Source of the DNA: Anthostomella pinea | Lineage: Eukaryota > Ascomycota > Sordariomycetes > Xylariales > Xylariaceae | Assembly: GCA_963556695.1 (NCBI GenBank) | Contig: CAUWAG010000004.1 | Location: 1,426,001-1,490,000, forward strand | Length of the DNA stretch: 64,000 nucleotides | Direction of reading: 5' to 3' | Part shown: piece by piece, positions 11,621 to 22,423 of the stretch | Numbering within the stretch: position 1 is the first letter of the stretch | How the letters are laid out: each line of letters starts with the position of its first letter | Program-made: the position numbers and the translations under genes | The notes under the pieces: generated by a model | The model's database searches: none | Told to the model about the DNA's origin: nothing | The model's input: only the letters and a program-made list of their open reading frames with translations

Positions 11621-13255
11621 ATAAGCTTGTAATAAAAACAACCTTTTACTTGCCTTTTTACAACATTAATATGACTAAAAAATATAATAATGATAATGAT
11701 GATTTAATATTGATATTCGTTTTCCTATAAGATTTTTAGCCGTAAAGTTTTTTAAAAATAATTAAAATAATTAAAAGCTAATTATTTGTCGATATAATTA
11801 AAGAAACTTATTAATAAATACGTCGTATTTTTAAGCGATTATTTAAATCATTTCTAAAATAGTTTATTTAGTACAATAATAAAAAGAGGAATAGTTGTTT
11901 GCTTATTAAAATATGTTCTATAATAATAATAAAGGTAAGAAACTTATGGTTTTTACCGTGAGCGAAGTATTTTAATGTAAAATTAAAATAATATTCTCGT
12001 AGTGAATATATTATAACGAGATTTTAACTTGTTATCGTTTTTAATACTTTTAACTTTAATATTATATTTATATATAATATCGAAATACGATATAAAATAC
12101 CTTTAAAGGGTATTTTTATTATACGTGATACTAAGAACGAAAGTAAATAATTTCGTTTTAAATAAATAAAATATAACATCGTGACGTTATAAATACTGCT
12201 ACGCGTATCGTATATATCTTATCATCTCACGTTTTTCTTTTCTTTTATTGACTGATTAGCTACTTTAAAGAGATTTTTACTAGTAAATTTAAGGCTAATA
12301 AATACATAAAGGTTAATTTAAGTACAAAGAGAAAAGAAAGAATTCAATAATACGTTATAATACTTATTTTTAAAAATAAGCTTGACATTTTAAAGTCGGA
12401 AAAAAAGCGATGCTTTAAGTTGTAAAATAAGGCGTAGCGCTTTTTCGTAGTAAAATTATTAGTTTTTTTAACTATAATAAACTTTAACCGCTACGGCTTT
12501 AGATGGCTTAAAATATCGAGGTTTATAATAAGGTAATTAAGGGCCATAATAAGAAGATTTATGGTAAATTAAGTAATTTTAAAATTACGATATAAATATA
12601 AAGTCAATTAAGCGTAAAATCGAAAAAAATAATTCGTTAAGTTTAATACTTTTAATAATAATTTACTGTTTAAACCGATTTAAATACGGCTATATAGAAA
12701 TTTAATATCGTGAGCTTTTAGACTCAGTATGAAAAGGTTAAAATGCGTTTTTAACACGTTTTTTTTTTTTTTCCAAAGTAAGCTTTAAAAGATATTTTTT
12801 TAACTATTAAAGCTATTTATGTAGATATCAATACATTTATTATATTAATAATTTAGTATTAATATCAGTTTTCAAATTTTAAACTAAGTTAAAGTATAAA
12901 ATTAAGTTACTATTTTTTACTTATAAAGAGCTTATAATTAAAAAGTAGGTTAAATTGCTTAAAGATTTAACGAGTAAGTAATATTCAACCGTGCGTTTTA
13001 TTAAGGTTAACGGTTAAAGCATTATTTTAAAGTCGCGTTTCGATAAAAGCACTTTAAATATATTATTAAAACAGTAATAACTTAATTATACTTTTAATTA
13101 TAAAAAAACCTATGCTTACTCAACTATATAATGTCTTAACGTAATATAAGTTAATATAAGCCGTTGACTAGATATACTTTAAGTCTTTTTAATACGCTTT
13201 ACTTTTTACGTTTTAAGCTTTACTTAAATAGGCTTAACAATTGCTATATTTAGTA

Positions 13256-13868
13256 GAGGTGATCCCGACGAAAACTCTCCAGGCGAAAACTCGAGCCCTA
13301 CTAGCCACACGTTAGCCCACACTAGCCACACGTGCAGCGGATCCTAGCCACGGCAGACCCCACACACACCTCGTCAGCCGTACATGCAGTACATCCCCCT
13401 ACCCCCCTGGTCCACGCTACACCCAATTCACCATAGTGAGTAGAACACAGATGTAGCTTTTGTATTCTGAACCGACCAGGCCCTAAGCCGTGACGTCTTC
13501 TTCGTCTGCAACGTTATTGGACAAGTCAGAGGTTGTCTTTATATCCAAGGGGAAGCATGGCCGACGATCGTCTACCCAGATTGATGAAACCATCAGTGCG
13601 ACGGACTGTGCCTGACTTGACGTCGAAGTCTTTCAAAAAGCTGTTGCCTAAAAGTATGGAGATCTATAAACGCCAATTATAGCACGATAATAGTTAATCC
13701 GGCGAAACCAGCGGCATCAGCTGAGATACCTTACGGCCCACACCGCACGGCACAGCTAGTTGCTGACATGTTTCCAATGGCGAAATTCTCTCTTCAACTT
13801 TTCTTTTCGCAAAGAGAGCAACACGCTCTTTGCAGAATCGTGTGCTCCTGTCTCCCTGGCTCAGCGCA
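13256..13868. other. intergenic region and promoter of membrane-protein gene
   Basis: Composition returns to normal at the edge of the AT-rich block. A short imperfect repeat of actagccacacg occurs at about 13,300-13,330. The rest is the presumed promoter and leader of the plus-strand gene starting at 13,869. No gene is seen. Confidence 0.5.
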
Positions 13869-15326
13869 ATGCGTTACGTACTGTTCAAGCTGACATACCA
13901 GAGCGGCGACATCATCTTCGCGGACTGGATCACGCTCTTCACGCTATGTCTCGCGCCGCTCATCGTCCACGTGCTCTCCGGCGCGCCGCGGCCGTCGTAC
14001 CTGACGCGCGGCCGGCCGCCGTGGCATGAGCGCTTCTGCCACTACAACCCGACGTCCATCCTGTGGCGCTACGCCGCCATCGCGGACCGGCGCATTCGCG
14101 CCCGCTCGGTTAGCAATCCCGTGCACTACTTATCCGATGCTGAAGGTTCCGAACGCTGACTCTCCATTGTGGTCTAGTGGGATGCGTTGACGATGGCAGC
14201 CAGCAACGCCCTGTTCTGGACTCCTCGCGGCTGGGACGGATCGGAGGAAATGGTCGCGGTGGCACGACCCCTCACGACGCGGCTCCCGGAGCACACGAGA
14301 GTAGAGATTTTTTCCAAGGAATCGCTGCTGACCGTCATCATCACGCTGCAAGGGACGTCAGCCGTGTACTCGATCGCCGGCGGGCTGAGCGGAGCCACGT
14401 ACTTCAACTCGTCGTTCGGCCTCGACGCCGTCTTCTTCCCGGTGGCTGTCTTCGGGCTCTTGCGGCTCTGTGCTGCCTTCTGGCTAACCGAGGACTACCA
14501 TTTCGGGTACACCGCCGTCAAGGACAGCTTCAGGCTCAACTCGTTCCCGAGCGTGCGCGAGGAGCCGGTGCGCGAGGATCTGGACAAGGGGCCGTTCGCC
14601 GGTGTCGTGCGCATGGACAGCCTTCTCCAATCCGACGAACCGTACGACGTGGTGAACAGAACCCGGTTCCGCCCGACGTCCTACTGGCCGAGCATATTGT
14701 TCCGCGCTCTCTGGATGGTGCCCGTGTGCGGGCTATGGGTGCTCTCGTCCTTCTACGTGGTCCCATTCGGCGGGAAGTACGACGCGCCCGTGACGTCGTG
14801 GCTCGTGGGCCTCATGTTCCTGATCCTGTTCACGGCGTCCGGCGCCATCTATGCGTACTACTTCGTCCGCGGCCGCACGACGACGACGCTCATTCCCTGC
14901 ATCTCGGCGTTCTGGTACAAGATATACACGGTGCTTATCTTCGGCCTGATGGTAACGACGATCGCCATCGCCTGCGTCGAGACCAAGAAGACGCCGTGCG
15001 GGCGATATACGAGCCTCGGCGGTGTGCTGGGCGACATCACCGCGTGTCGAGGGCAGGGGACGGTCCTGTTCCCCGTCGGCGAAGGGTCGAAGGGCCCGTT
15101 CGCGCTGGCTTCGAGCAACCCCAACAGCGCCGGCGACGCTCCTGTCTTGGATAGGAATACTTGGATGTATAACTTTACTGGGACATGCATCGGGCGCCCC
15201 TCTGACGATTTGTGGGTCTTCTCGGACTATTACTCGCTTTATAACGGCAGTGGGTGGGTAGTGACGGCCGAAGAGGGTACTTCGTACGCCCATTATACTC
15301 ACGATACTCGCGATAAGGTAGAGTAG
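13869..15326 (+). CDS. multi-pass membrane protein, unknown function
   Basis: Two exons, 13869-14108 and 14178-15326, with a 69-nt intron (gttagc...gctgac...ctag), give 462 aa in phase. Removing the intron joins RRIRARS to WDALTMAASN. Several hydrophobic segments are visible: about residues 18-40, a run around GLDAVFFPVAVFGLLRLCAA, three close helices around FRALWMVPVCGLWVLSSFYV, SWLVGLMFLILFTASGAIY and FWYKIYTVLIFGLMVTTIAI, and a soluble Gly/Ser-rich C-terminal region. It resembles uncharacterised membrane proteins common in Sordariomycetes. I chose the ATG at 13,869 (MRYVLFKLTY). An in-frame ATG at 13,830 would add 13 residues. There is no catalytic motif or transporter signature. Confidence 0.78.
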
Positions 15327-15550
15327 GTATACATCTTCCGTAGTTGGTCGTTATTTGTCTACTAATATTGCAACTGGACAAATTCAAGAATAAATAAAAA
15401 TAAAAACAAATAAAATATTTCCGTCTTTCGAAATCGAGTCCCTCAGTCCCTCAGATCTCCAGGTCTTAGTTCGCGCGGGGGGTACGGGCTACGTATAGAC
15501 ACCATGGCATCATTAAAGAACATGGGATCAACAGCCTTGATAAATCAAGG

Positions 15551-15640
15551 TAGCGCAAGTGGGATTCGAACCCACGGTTTGAGGTCACAAGTATGTGGCA
15601 TCTTAAGTCTTGAATGCTCAAACCACTCGACCATTTGGGA
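15551..15640 (-). tRNA. degenerate tRNA-Leu(UAA)-like sequence, probably pseudogene
   Basis: On the minus strand, box A TGGTCGAGTGG and box B GGTTCGAATCC (15562-15572) are intact, with a perfect T stem GTGGG/CCCAC. The anticodon-loop-like CTTAAGA gives UAA, and the long variable region is leucine-type. However, the 5' TCCCAAA and 3' TTGCGCT halves cannot form an acceptor stem, and the anticodon stem is poor. An 8-bp pairing (ggtttgag with ctcaaacc) spans the D and variable regions instead. It is a tRNA pseudogene or a tRNA-derived element. I find no tail or target duplication that would make it a SINE. Confidence 0.45.
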
Positions 15641-15765
15641 TAGAAAATTTGGGCCATATTTCGCTACAATACAGCCGCTGCGGATCCTGCTGCACAGCAC
15701 AGCAACCAAGGGTTGCCTCAGACAACGGTTCTGCCCCAAACAGCTATCCTCCCTTAGGCAACCAC

Positions 15766-15794
15766 TCTGCACAGGCAAGAATTTCCTGTGCAGA
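15766..15794. other. perfect 10-bp hairpin
   Basis: tctgcacagg and cctgtgcaga pair perfectly around a 9-nt loop, in the presumed 5' leader region of the gene beginning at 15,928. Function unknown. Confidence 0.5.
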
Positions 15795-15927
15795 CGAACG
15801 TCCTGCCCTACAACCTACCTCACGAAAGTCTTGTCTTTCGGACTGCAACCTCTGCCGGCACGCTCAAGGTACTCGCGCCAACACGCCCCAAGATCCTCGC
15901 GACGAATACAACTGCAGCAACGCCACC

Positions 15928-16814
15928 ATGGCTGACTCCACCACCCCTCCCTCCTCCTCCAGCACCGCCTCCTCCTCTTTGTGGTCATTAATGCCGCGTC
16001 GTGGTATGGTGTATTATGGCGTCGGGGCAGTCAAGCGCCAGCAGACTGAAGCTGCCATCCGCAAGCAATTGGTTGCCGGTGGCGTGCGTCTCCTCCGTGC
16101 AGACGTCGAGAAAGCGATGATCCAGGTTATCTAAACCGCTCTGGAGCTTCGTACGTCGTTTTTACATTCTACCATCAGGGCATTAGCTAATAACTTATAC
16201 TTTGATCAGCCCTTAAGAAGCCGATTCAAGCAACGGAACGACCCGGAGAGTTCCACAGTCCTACAATGGCCCCCTTGCTCGAGAAGGTCCAGGAGAAGGT
16301 CCTGTGGTGCCATGGTCTGGACACGTTCGTCTTCCAGGAGCTCGTTTGCCGGATGATCGAGGCGTCTGTTCGCTACAACGCGCGCCCACAGCCGCCCTTC
16401 GATCGGGACCAGCATTCAGCCCTGGCGAAGGAGATCCAGGCCCTTCGACACATGCATGATGATTACCCGGACGACGACACCATTCTCCGCAACCGAGACA
16501 TTGGCGACGACAAGTCCTGGATGCTGGGCGATTGGAAGATCTTGGAACTGACTGAACCACTGCACCACGATGACGCCAATGACAAGGGTGATGACAAGGC
16601 CAAGGGCGTGTTCAATCTTAACGACGAATACGAATACGATCACGAGGAAATGATGATGGACATTCGCGACGCACAGATAGAGTCGGAGGCGGAGGCGGAG
16701 GCGGAGACGCGTGGCGCCGACAACGCGGATGTGGAGATGGAAGCTGCGGGCGCCGAGCCCACTCCGGCTCCGGTCGCCACTTTCTTCGACAATTTGCCGT
16801 TCCGAAACCGTTAG
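15928..16814 (+). pseudogene. hypothetical protein gene with one in-frame TAA
   Basis: Two exons, 15928-16150 and 16210-16814, are joined by a good 59-nt intron (gtacgt...gctaat...gatcag). Together they make a frame of exactly 276 codons, interrupted only by TAA at 16132-16134 (codon 69). The first exon has a Ser-rich start, then a basic segment with GAVKRQQTEAAIRKQLVAGG. The second exon begins with a helical region and ends with an acidic tail (EAEAEAE). The stop would be CAA before a single C-to-T change in CpA context, the change RIP prefers. Alternatives are a recoded or mis-modelled intron, but no other donor/acceptor pair I tried keeps the frame. No domain recognised. Confidence 0.5.
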
Positions 16815-16844
16815 AGAGTAACGCACAGACACCGTCCGAAGTAT

Positions 16845-17070
16845 GAATGGTATAAGCATGAGAGAATAAGCGCCAGGAGTGGCTCAATAAGGAGAGACTG
16901 CTTATTTGAGAGTGCTTATCCCGTTTTCTATGATTTAAGTGATATGCCGGGTGGTCTGTTAATGAAGCAGGAATGGCATAAGCATGGTGAAATTAGCACT
17001 AGGAATGACTTAATAGGAAAAAACTGCTTATTCGAAGGTGCTTATCCTACTTTTGATAATTTAAATAACA
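16845..17070. repeat. imperfect tandem duplication, period about 126 bp
   Basis: A unit of about 100 bp beginning gaatgg(t/c)ataagcatg occurs at 16845 and again at 16971. Both copies carry gcttat/ataagc motifs in inverted arrangement. Most differences between copies are transitions, with copy 2 the more AT-rich. It lies between the convergent genes ending at 16,814 and 17,200. Confidence 0.7.
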
Positions 17071-17199
17071 ACCAACTATAATATTAGCAGACTTCTTAGC
17101 CTATGCACCATGCCAAGTCATTTTATAATAACGTGAATTTGTTTATCTTTTTATATAGAGTTTTAACGATGGCCTTGACTTATAAGGGACTTTGGGTCC

Positions 17200-19304
17200 T
17201 TATTCCAGTGCCATCTTTATTGCTTCAACCCACTGACCGATATTCTCACAGTGCTCTAGCCTGGCGGCCCACTGCTCCAGCGGTGTGGGCGCAGCCATAC
17301 CCATCGCCTGGGCTTTCGACCGAGCACTGTCCGTCTCGAAGATGTTATTTGAGACAATGTGAACCCTGCCGCCCAGCTGGATCTCCAGCCAGATGTTGGC
17401 TGTGCTAGGTCCGAATGGGAATACGAGTTGGAGACGTGGGACGGGGTGTACCATGAGGACGACATCTATTCTAAATAGATTCCGGTTTGGGGCGTAGCGG
17501 CTCGAACTGCTGCTGCCGTCTGCCTTGGACATGAATCTGCTAAATTTGTTGTCCGTGGTGCTGGTAGACTGTAACCGCTCATTCTCGGCGTCTGCCTCCG
17601 GGGCGGTGAGCAGGCCCTTGCGGGGCTTGAAGCTGTTGGCCAGCAGTAGGGAAACGAAAGCATACTGCCGCAGAATAGGGAGAATTGCGACGAGGTCCTT
17701 GGGGTGTGAGAAGGGAATCTGACTCAAAGTTTGGCCGTAGACGGGCTTATCGACTATGAGCGTGTTTATGTGCGCTTTGAGCAGAGGTTCTTTGCGATGT
17801 CCTGGCAGGAAAAGGGGCACAGATTGTGTGTAGGGCATCACCCTCGGTTCGGTTGCATCGTAGGAGCAGCCTTGTGGGATTGGGAACAGCAGGGCATCGA
17901 AAGTGACGCTTTGAAATGGCGGGTTGGTGGCAGAGATCTTGTAGATCTCCTGTGCTACGCCGTGTGGAACAATGACTGGAGGGTCGAAAGTCGCCATGAA
18001 GATGATGTCGGGAGGCTTGGGAGCTGATAGCCCCGCGTTGGGCTCGAGACCCCCTTCAGCTTTGACCACTGGGGAAGGTGGCAGCAGAGTGTTAGACGGC
18101 TCCAGCCAGTCCAGAACGGGGCCAGTGGTTGAGATCATCTCCTCATCCGTGAGTTTCGATTTCTCGATCTTGTGTCCGATCCACTCCTCCGAGACCCTGG
18201 CGGAGTTGTACACCAAGTTGTTGATAGGAGCGCACTCAATGAGGATTCCCCATGTTTGAGGAGCGTCGGCAGCTTCTGTCTCGATAGCCGCAGAGTTGTT
18301 CATTCGTCTCGCCTTCCAGTAATCCAGACTCAGACCAATGCGATCTCGAGTATGCATCAGTGGACAACCATGACGGTTGCAAAGGGCGAGAACTCGGAGC
18401 TTTTCCTCGAACATGTTACTCGTCGCCGGGTCCTCCCGAAGCTTCTCGACATCCCATCTGTGCAATTTCTCCAAGCTCTCCCACATGCCCGCAATAGCTT
18501 CGTGACAATTGAATGTAGGGGGGACACTGAGCTTGTCGAGCTTATTTAAGCGTTCCAGATTGATTCGAAAGTGTGATAGCTTCTTCGTGAGGGGCCTTTC
18601 ACCAGGGGCGAGGGCGAGGTCTTTCAGCAGGATTGCAGAGGCCTTGGAGACATGTTTCTCTATGATCGGGACCGGCTCTGTGAAGGTCAAGGAGGCCTCA
18701 TGAACGATGTAATCTTTAATGCCAACTTCCACACCCATCGTTCGCCCCGCTATTATCAATACCCTGTCATTCTCTGCGCCACTGGGACCGGGTTCCCAGA
18801 GGCACTCGAGCTCAAGGTAATTAGCCAGTCTTTCAAGACCGTCGTTACTGACCCTGGCAGAGTCTTTTGCAATTGACTGTATACGTTAGTTTCGAGTGTC
18901 AGAAAGCAGCTCGAGGCTGAACATACTTGTATCATGTCAATGACGAGATCCAATCTCTTCTTTCGATCCTCCTCGTCATTCCGTCCTGCGCCGGCGACTA
19001 GTCCTCCCACACTGATGCCGTCTAGGTTGAGGTCGCCAATGCCCATGGCTCCGAGAGCGGCGGCAGCAGAAGGGCTGTCGAAGTTGACGGGCTGGTTGAC
19101 CGACGCCGCCATGGTAGCCGATGTTGCCGTCACCGAAGAGTTCTTAAACTGCTGCGGCGAGGAGCGTGGCCCATGGGGGGAGAAAGCAGCAGCGGTCTGC
19201 GAGTTCGAGAAGGGTGTCGAGGCTTGGGGAGTGGGGGCCGCCTGGGGATGCTGAGAAGGCGTCCGGCCCTGCTGCGAGGGTCCGTGCCGCATTGGAGTCG
19301 ACAT
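17200..19304 (-). CDS. MED1: Mediator of RNA polymerase II transcription subunit 1 (fungal Med1)
   Basis: Exon 1 is 18927-19304, followed by a 50-nt intron 18877-18926 (gtatgt...ctaac...acag) and exon 2 17200-18876, giving 684 aa. The N-terminal ~100 residues are Ser/Pro/Gln/Ala-rich and disordered (MSTPMRHGPSQQGRTPSQ). The core begins at about RKKRLDLVIDMIQ and continues SIAKDSARVSNDGLERLANY, matching the start of the fungal Med1 domain. The C-terminal part (RIDVVLMVHPVPRLQLVFPF, then a VHIVSNN strand) is also typical of fungal Med1. It acts in the nucleus in the Mediator middle module, linking activators to RNA polymerase II. The two exon frames overlap by a few bases in different frames, as expected for a spliced gene. 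Family assignment is by recalled similarity. Confidence 0.88.
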
Positions 19305-20175
19305 GGTGAGCTACCTACTGTAAGGTGGCCCTGAAGGTTGATGTGTTATCGAGTGCCCCAAGTCTAGGTACCTGTGGCGCAGGATAGATACAGCTGTCCT
19401 GGGGGATCCCTAGGTAGAATCACGTGACAGCCACGGTTTGGAGTTTCGATCGCGCAGTCGAAGATAGGGATGGTGGGGCCGGTAGATAATGTCGATAATG
19501 TAGGCAATGATTGGGTTGGGACAGAGTCGTCTCGAGTATTGACTACAGACGTCTGGATGATTGATTCAAGTATGGGTAAACGTGTGAATCAGTTCGGAGG
19601 AAGAAGCAAGTGGTGCATTGTCTGGTCGGACGAGACTAGACGCCGCCCTCGCAAACTGCACGTGCTCTTGCCCCCTCGAGTCCCATAGCCTTGGTATCAG
19701 CAATTGCTACTTCAGTTGGGCCGAACAGGCTTGCGAGGAAAAGGTCAAGGGCTTCTGAACAGAGTTTCGCCCGCCCCTGACGTGTAGTTGCTGCGCACGT
19801 GTGCAGAACAGGAGGCGGAAGGAAATGCCCAAGGTTGAGGTGAGGTCAAGAGCTCGGGATTGAGATGAAGCTAGGACGGTGCTATCTCAGATCAACCGAT
19901 AATCTTTTGAAAGCCACACAAGCCACACCGACCACATTAGCCACCTATCAAGCCACACACCAGAGAGATTCAATGGAACAAGAGGTTGTCGTCAACGTCT
20001 TACTCAACGCAAAGGAATGGCATACAGTGCCTACCCCTGATAGGAGATGAGATCTGTGAGCAGGAAAATATGCGCCATCTCTGATGTATGCGGTATCTGG
20101 GTAGGTGGGTGGTCCGTGCCAGGCCCTGACAGGGCCTGTCATAAGTAGTGTCGAGGCCTACCAGGGCCAACCAGG
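19305..20175. other. Med1 promoter and flank of copia element
   Basis: About 870 bp between the Med1 start codon and the copia LTR. The proximal part is the presumed Med1 promoter. The distal part contains short low-complexity frames without support. Near 20,120-20,145 the palindromic aggccctgacagggcctgtc precedes the retroelement. No gene is seen. Confidence 0.5.
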
Positions 20176-20324
20176 TGTTGAATACACGGATGTTGATTGA
20201 TGCTATTGATTGTTCTGCTCTGCGTGCAGAGATTGATCATCTGTCTTCTTGGTGGGTTAGATGCCCTGTGCGTCTCTGCCTCACTGGAGATCTTCCGGTG
20301 TCTATCTTCGGCTCCCATTCAACA
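20176..20324 (-). repeat. copia 3' LTR (left copy)
   Basis: 149 bp with TG...CA ends. In element orientation it follows a polypurine tract (gggggggtg on the minus strand, 20325-20334). It shares most bases with 26616-26765, differing mainly by transitions and small indels. Confidence 0.88.
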
Positions 20325-20334
20325 CACCCCCCCA
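20325..20334 (-). promoter_or_regulatory. polypurine tract of copia element
   Basis: [14 protein letters not shown] run on the plus strand directly next to the 3' LTR. On the minus strand it is a G-rich polypurine tract, the expected plus-strand primer site for reverse transcription. Confidence 0.65.
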
Positions 20335-22423
20335 GGAACAACTCCTTCTATTGGGGTTGTTCTTGAGCATTCAGTCTGTTGCTCTTCCTGTTCAAGGTCA
20401 TCTTTAAGTTTTTGTAACTTGTGGGCTATAAGTCTCTCATGGATATCTGTCAGCCTCACTTGCTCCCTGAATGTCTTGAACTTTGGTGCTGGCAGTGTCT
20501 TGGTCAGGTCGTCTGCAAGTATTATTTCGTTCTGGACGTACTCGACGTCTATCTTCCCATTGTATTGAGCTTCCCTTAGCCAGTGGGTTGTGGATATCGA
20601 CGTGCTTGAGCTTTGTTTAAAGTGTTAGGAGGGCCTTCCGCACCAACTTGATGGTCTGTTGGTTGTCACACCAGATCTGAAGAGTTGGACAATCCAAGGA
20701 TACGCCAATTTCTCTAAGGAGGCGCAAAACAAACATCACTTCCTTGGCTGCTTGAGCAAGAAATAACAGTTCTGCCTCTGTTGTTAAGGTTGTCATTATG
20801 TCCTGTTTGTTCGCTTTCCAGCCAATAATGCCTCCAAATAACTTTATTATATATTTTTGTGAGCTGTTTTGGTCGAGGCAGTTGTCGGCAAACGACGCAT
20901 TACTCCATGTTTCAAGCAGATCTTCACCCTCCAGTTAAAGAGCAAAAGACCTGGTATCCTTTAGGTACTCTAATAGCATGTAAGTCGTTTGGGTTGGTAT
21001 TAAAGCGTGAAAGCTGAGAGGCAGCGAAGGAGATATCAAGTCATGTGATGACCGCTGCGTACAGGATTGATCTGATCTTCTTTTGGTATCTGTTGATTGA
21101 GGCTAGTGAGGCGAGCTCGTCGTGTGGGAGAAGTTTTTGAGGCTTGATAGGGATCTCTGGGCACTTCTTGTTGCGGTTAATATGGCTTGTAATCTTATTG
21201 ATATATAAGGCTTAAAACAGCCAGATAAGCCGCTATTTTCGGTTTCTAATGATCTTTATCCCTAAGAATCACTGTAGTGGCTCTCCTCTTGTCAGATTAT
21301 AAGTAGCTTTAGGCTTCTTTGTGACCGCCTTTATAGCATTCTGATGGTATTTTTTGAAGGCTATTATAATATTATTCATATAAAAGAAGATAATTATACC
21401 ATTCTTTGTGAAGTAACAGGGTTCGTGAGTGACTGATTTGAAGATAAGGTCTGTGAGAGTTTTGGTGGAATGCTTTTCTTATAATAAAGGAGATTGCCAT
21501 AGTCCGTATAGAGCCTTCTTTAACAAGAGAACCTTTCCTTGTTCATGATACCCTTGTGGTATTTTTATGAACACTTCCTTTTCTAGGTCCGCATTGATAA
21601 AGGCATTGATAGCATTGTATTCAATAAGCTCAAGATTGAAGCGGGCTGCGATTGTTATAAAGACTCTGAAAGAGCTGTCTGCAAGAGTAGATGCGTAGGT
21701 ATCTTTATAGATGTTCTTATTTTGCTGGTCATTGCAAACCACAAGGCGTGCTTTGCACTTCCTTAGAAAGCCGTGCTTATCGAACTTGTACTTATATACC
21801 CATATATAGTCCAGGATTTAGTATCCATTTGTTGCTAACTTGTCAGTGATTATTCATGATCTTATCTCATTGTGGCTGCTGATGTGGTCAACCTCGGCTT
21901 GACGCCATTTAGCCTTGTAGAGATGGTTCTTGACACCTTGTCAGTTCTTTGGCTCTAGTGGTAATGATTATTGATGTATCTTCCTTACTTTTGCAGGTAT
22001 TGAGGCTGGGCCGTGATGATTTTCTTGGTGTGATGGTCTCCCATCAGGGCGAGAGCCATAGGTTCTGTACTTGTTGTACTTGGCTTTGCTCACTAGCCTG
22101 CCATCTATCAAACCAACAGGATTGGCAACATGTCCAGCATTGAACGCTGCTTCCTAATTCCTGTGGCGATTTTGTATGGCCTGGGGGCATCCCAAGTTGA
22201 AGGTAATGAGCGGGCATCTAACCCTTCTTCTGCTCGCCGGGAGCACGATGCTCTTGCCTGGCCCTCCACAGGCTCTCTGATAGTAATAGCCAGCAGTGCT
22301 GCCACAGGCGGATGAGTGGGTTCTTAGGTCAGGTATGGCTCAAATACGGCAGATGTATAGGGGTGATTAGTCCCTTTGCTAATATTTGTGTTGGCTTTGT
22401 CCTGGATATTTTCTGTACCATTA

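Noticed and set aside
14177..15154. 325-aa plus-strand frame overlapping the membrane-protein gene
   Set aside because: Arg/Gly-rich translation of the +2 frame of a GC-rich gene; no domain, and the other frame has clear helices and splice sites.
20120..20175. Target-site duplication for the copia element
   Set aside because: The 5 bp outside the LTRs (ccagg and aaaga) do not match, so no duplication can be claimed.
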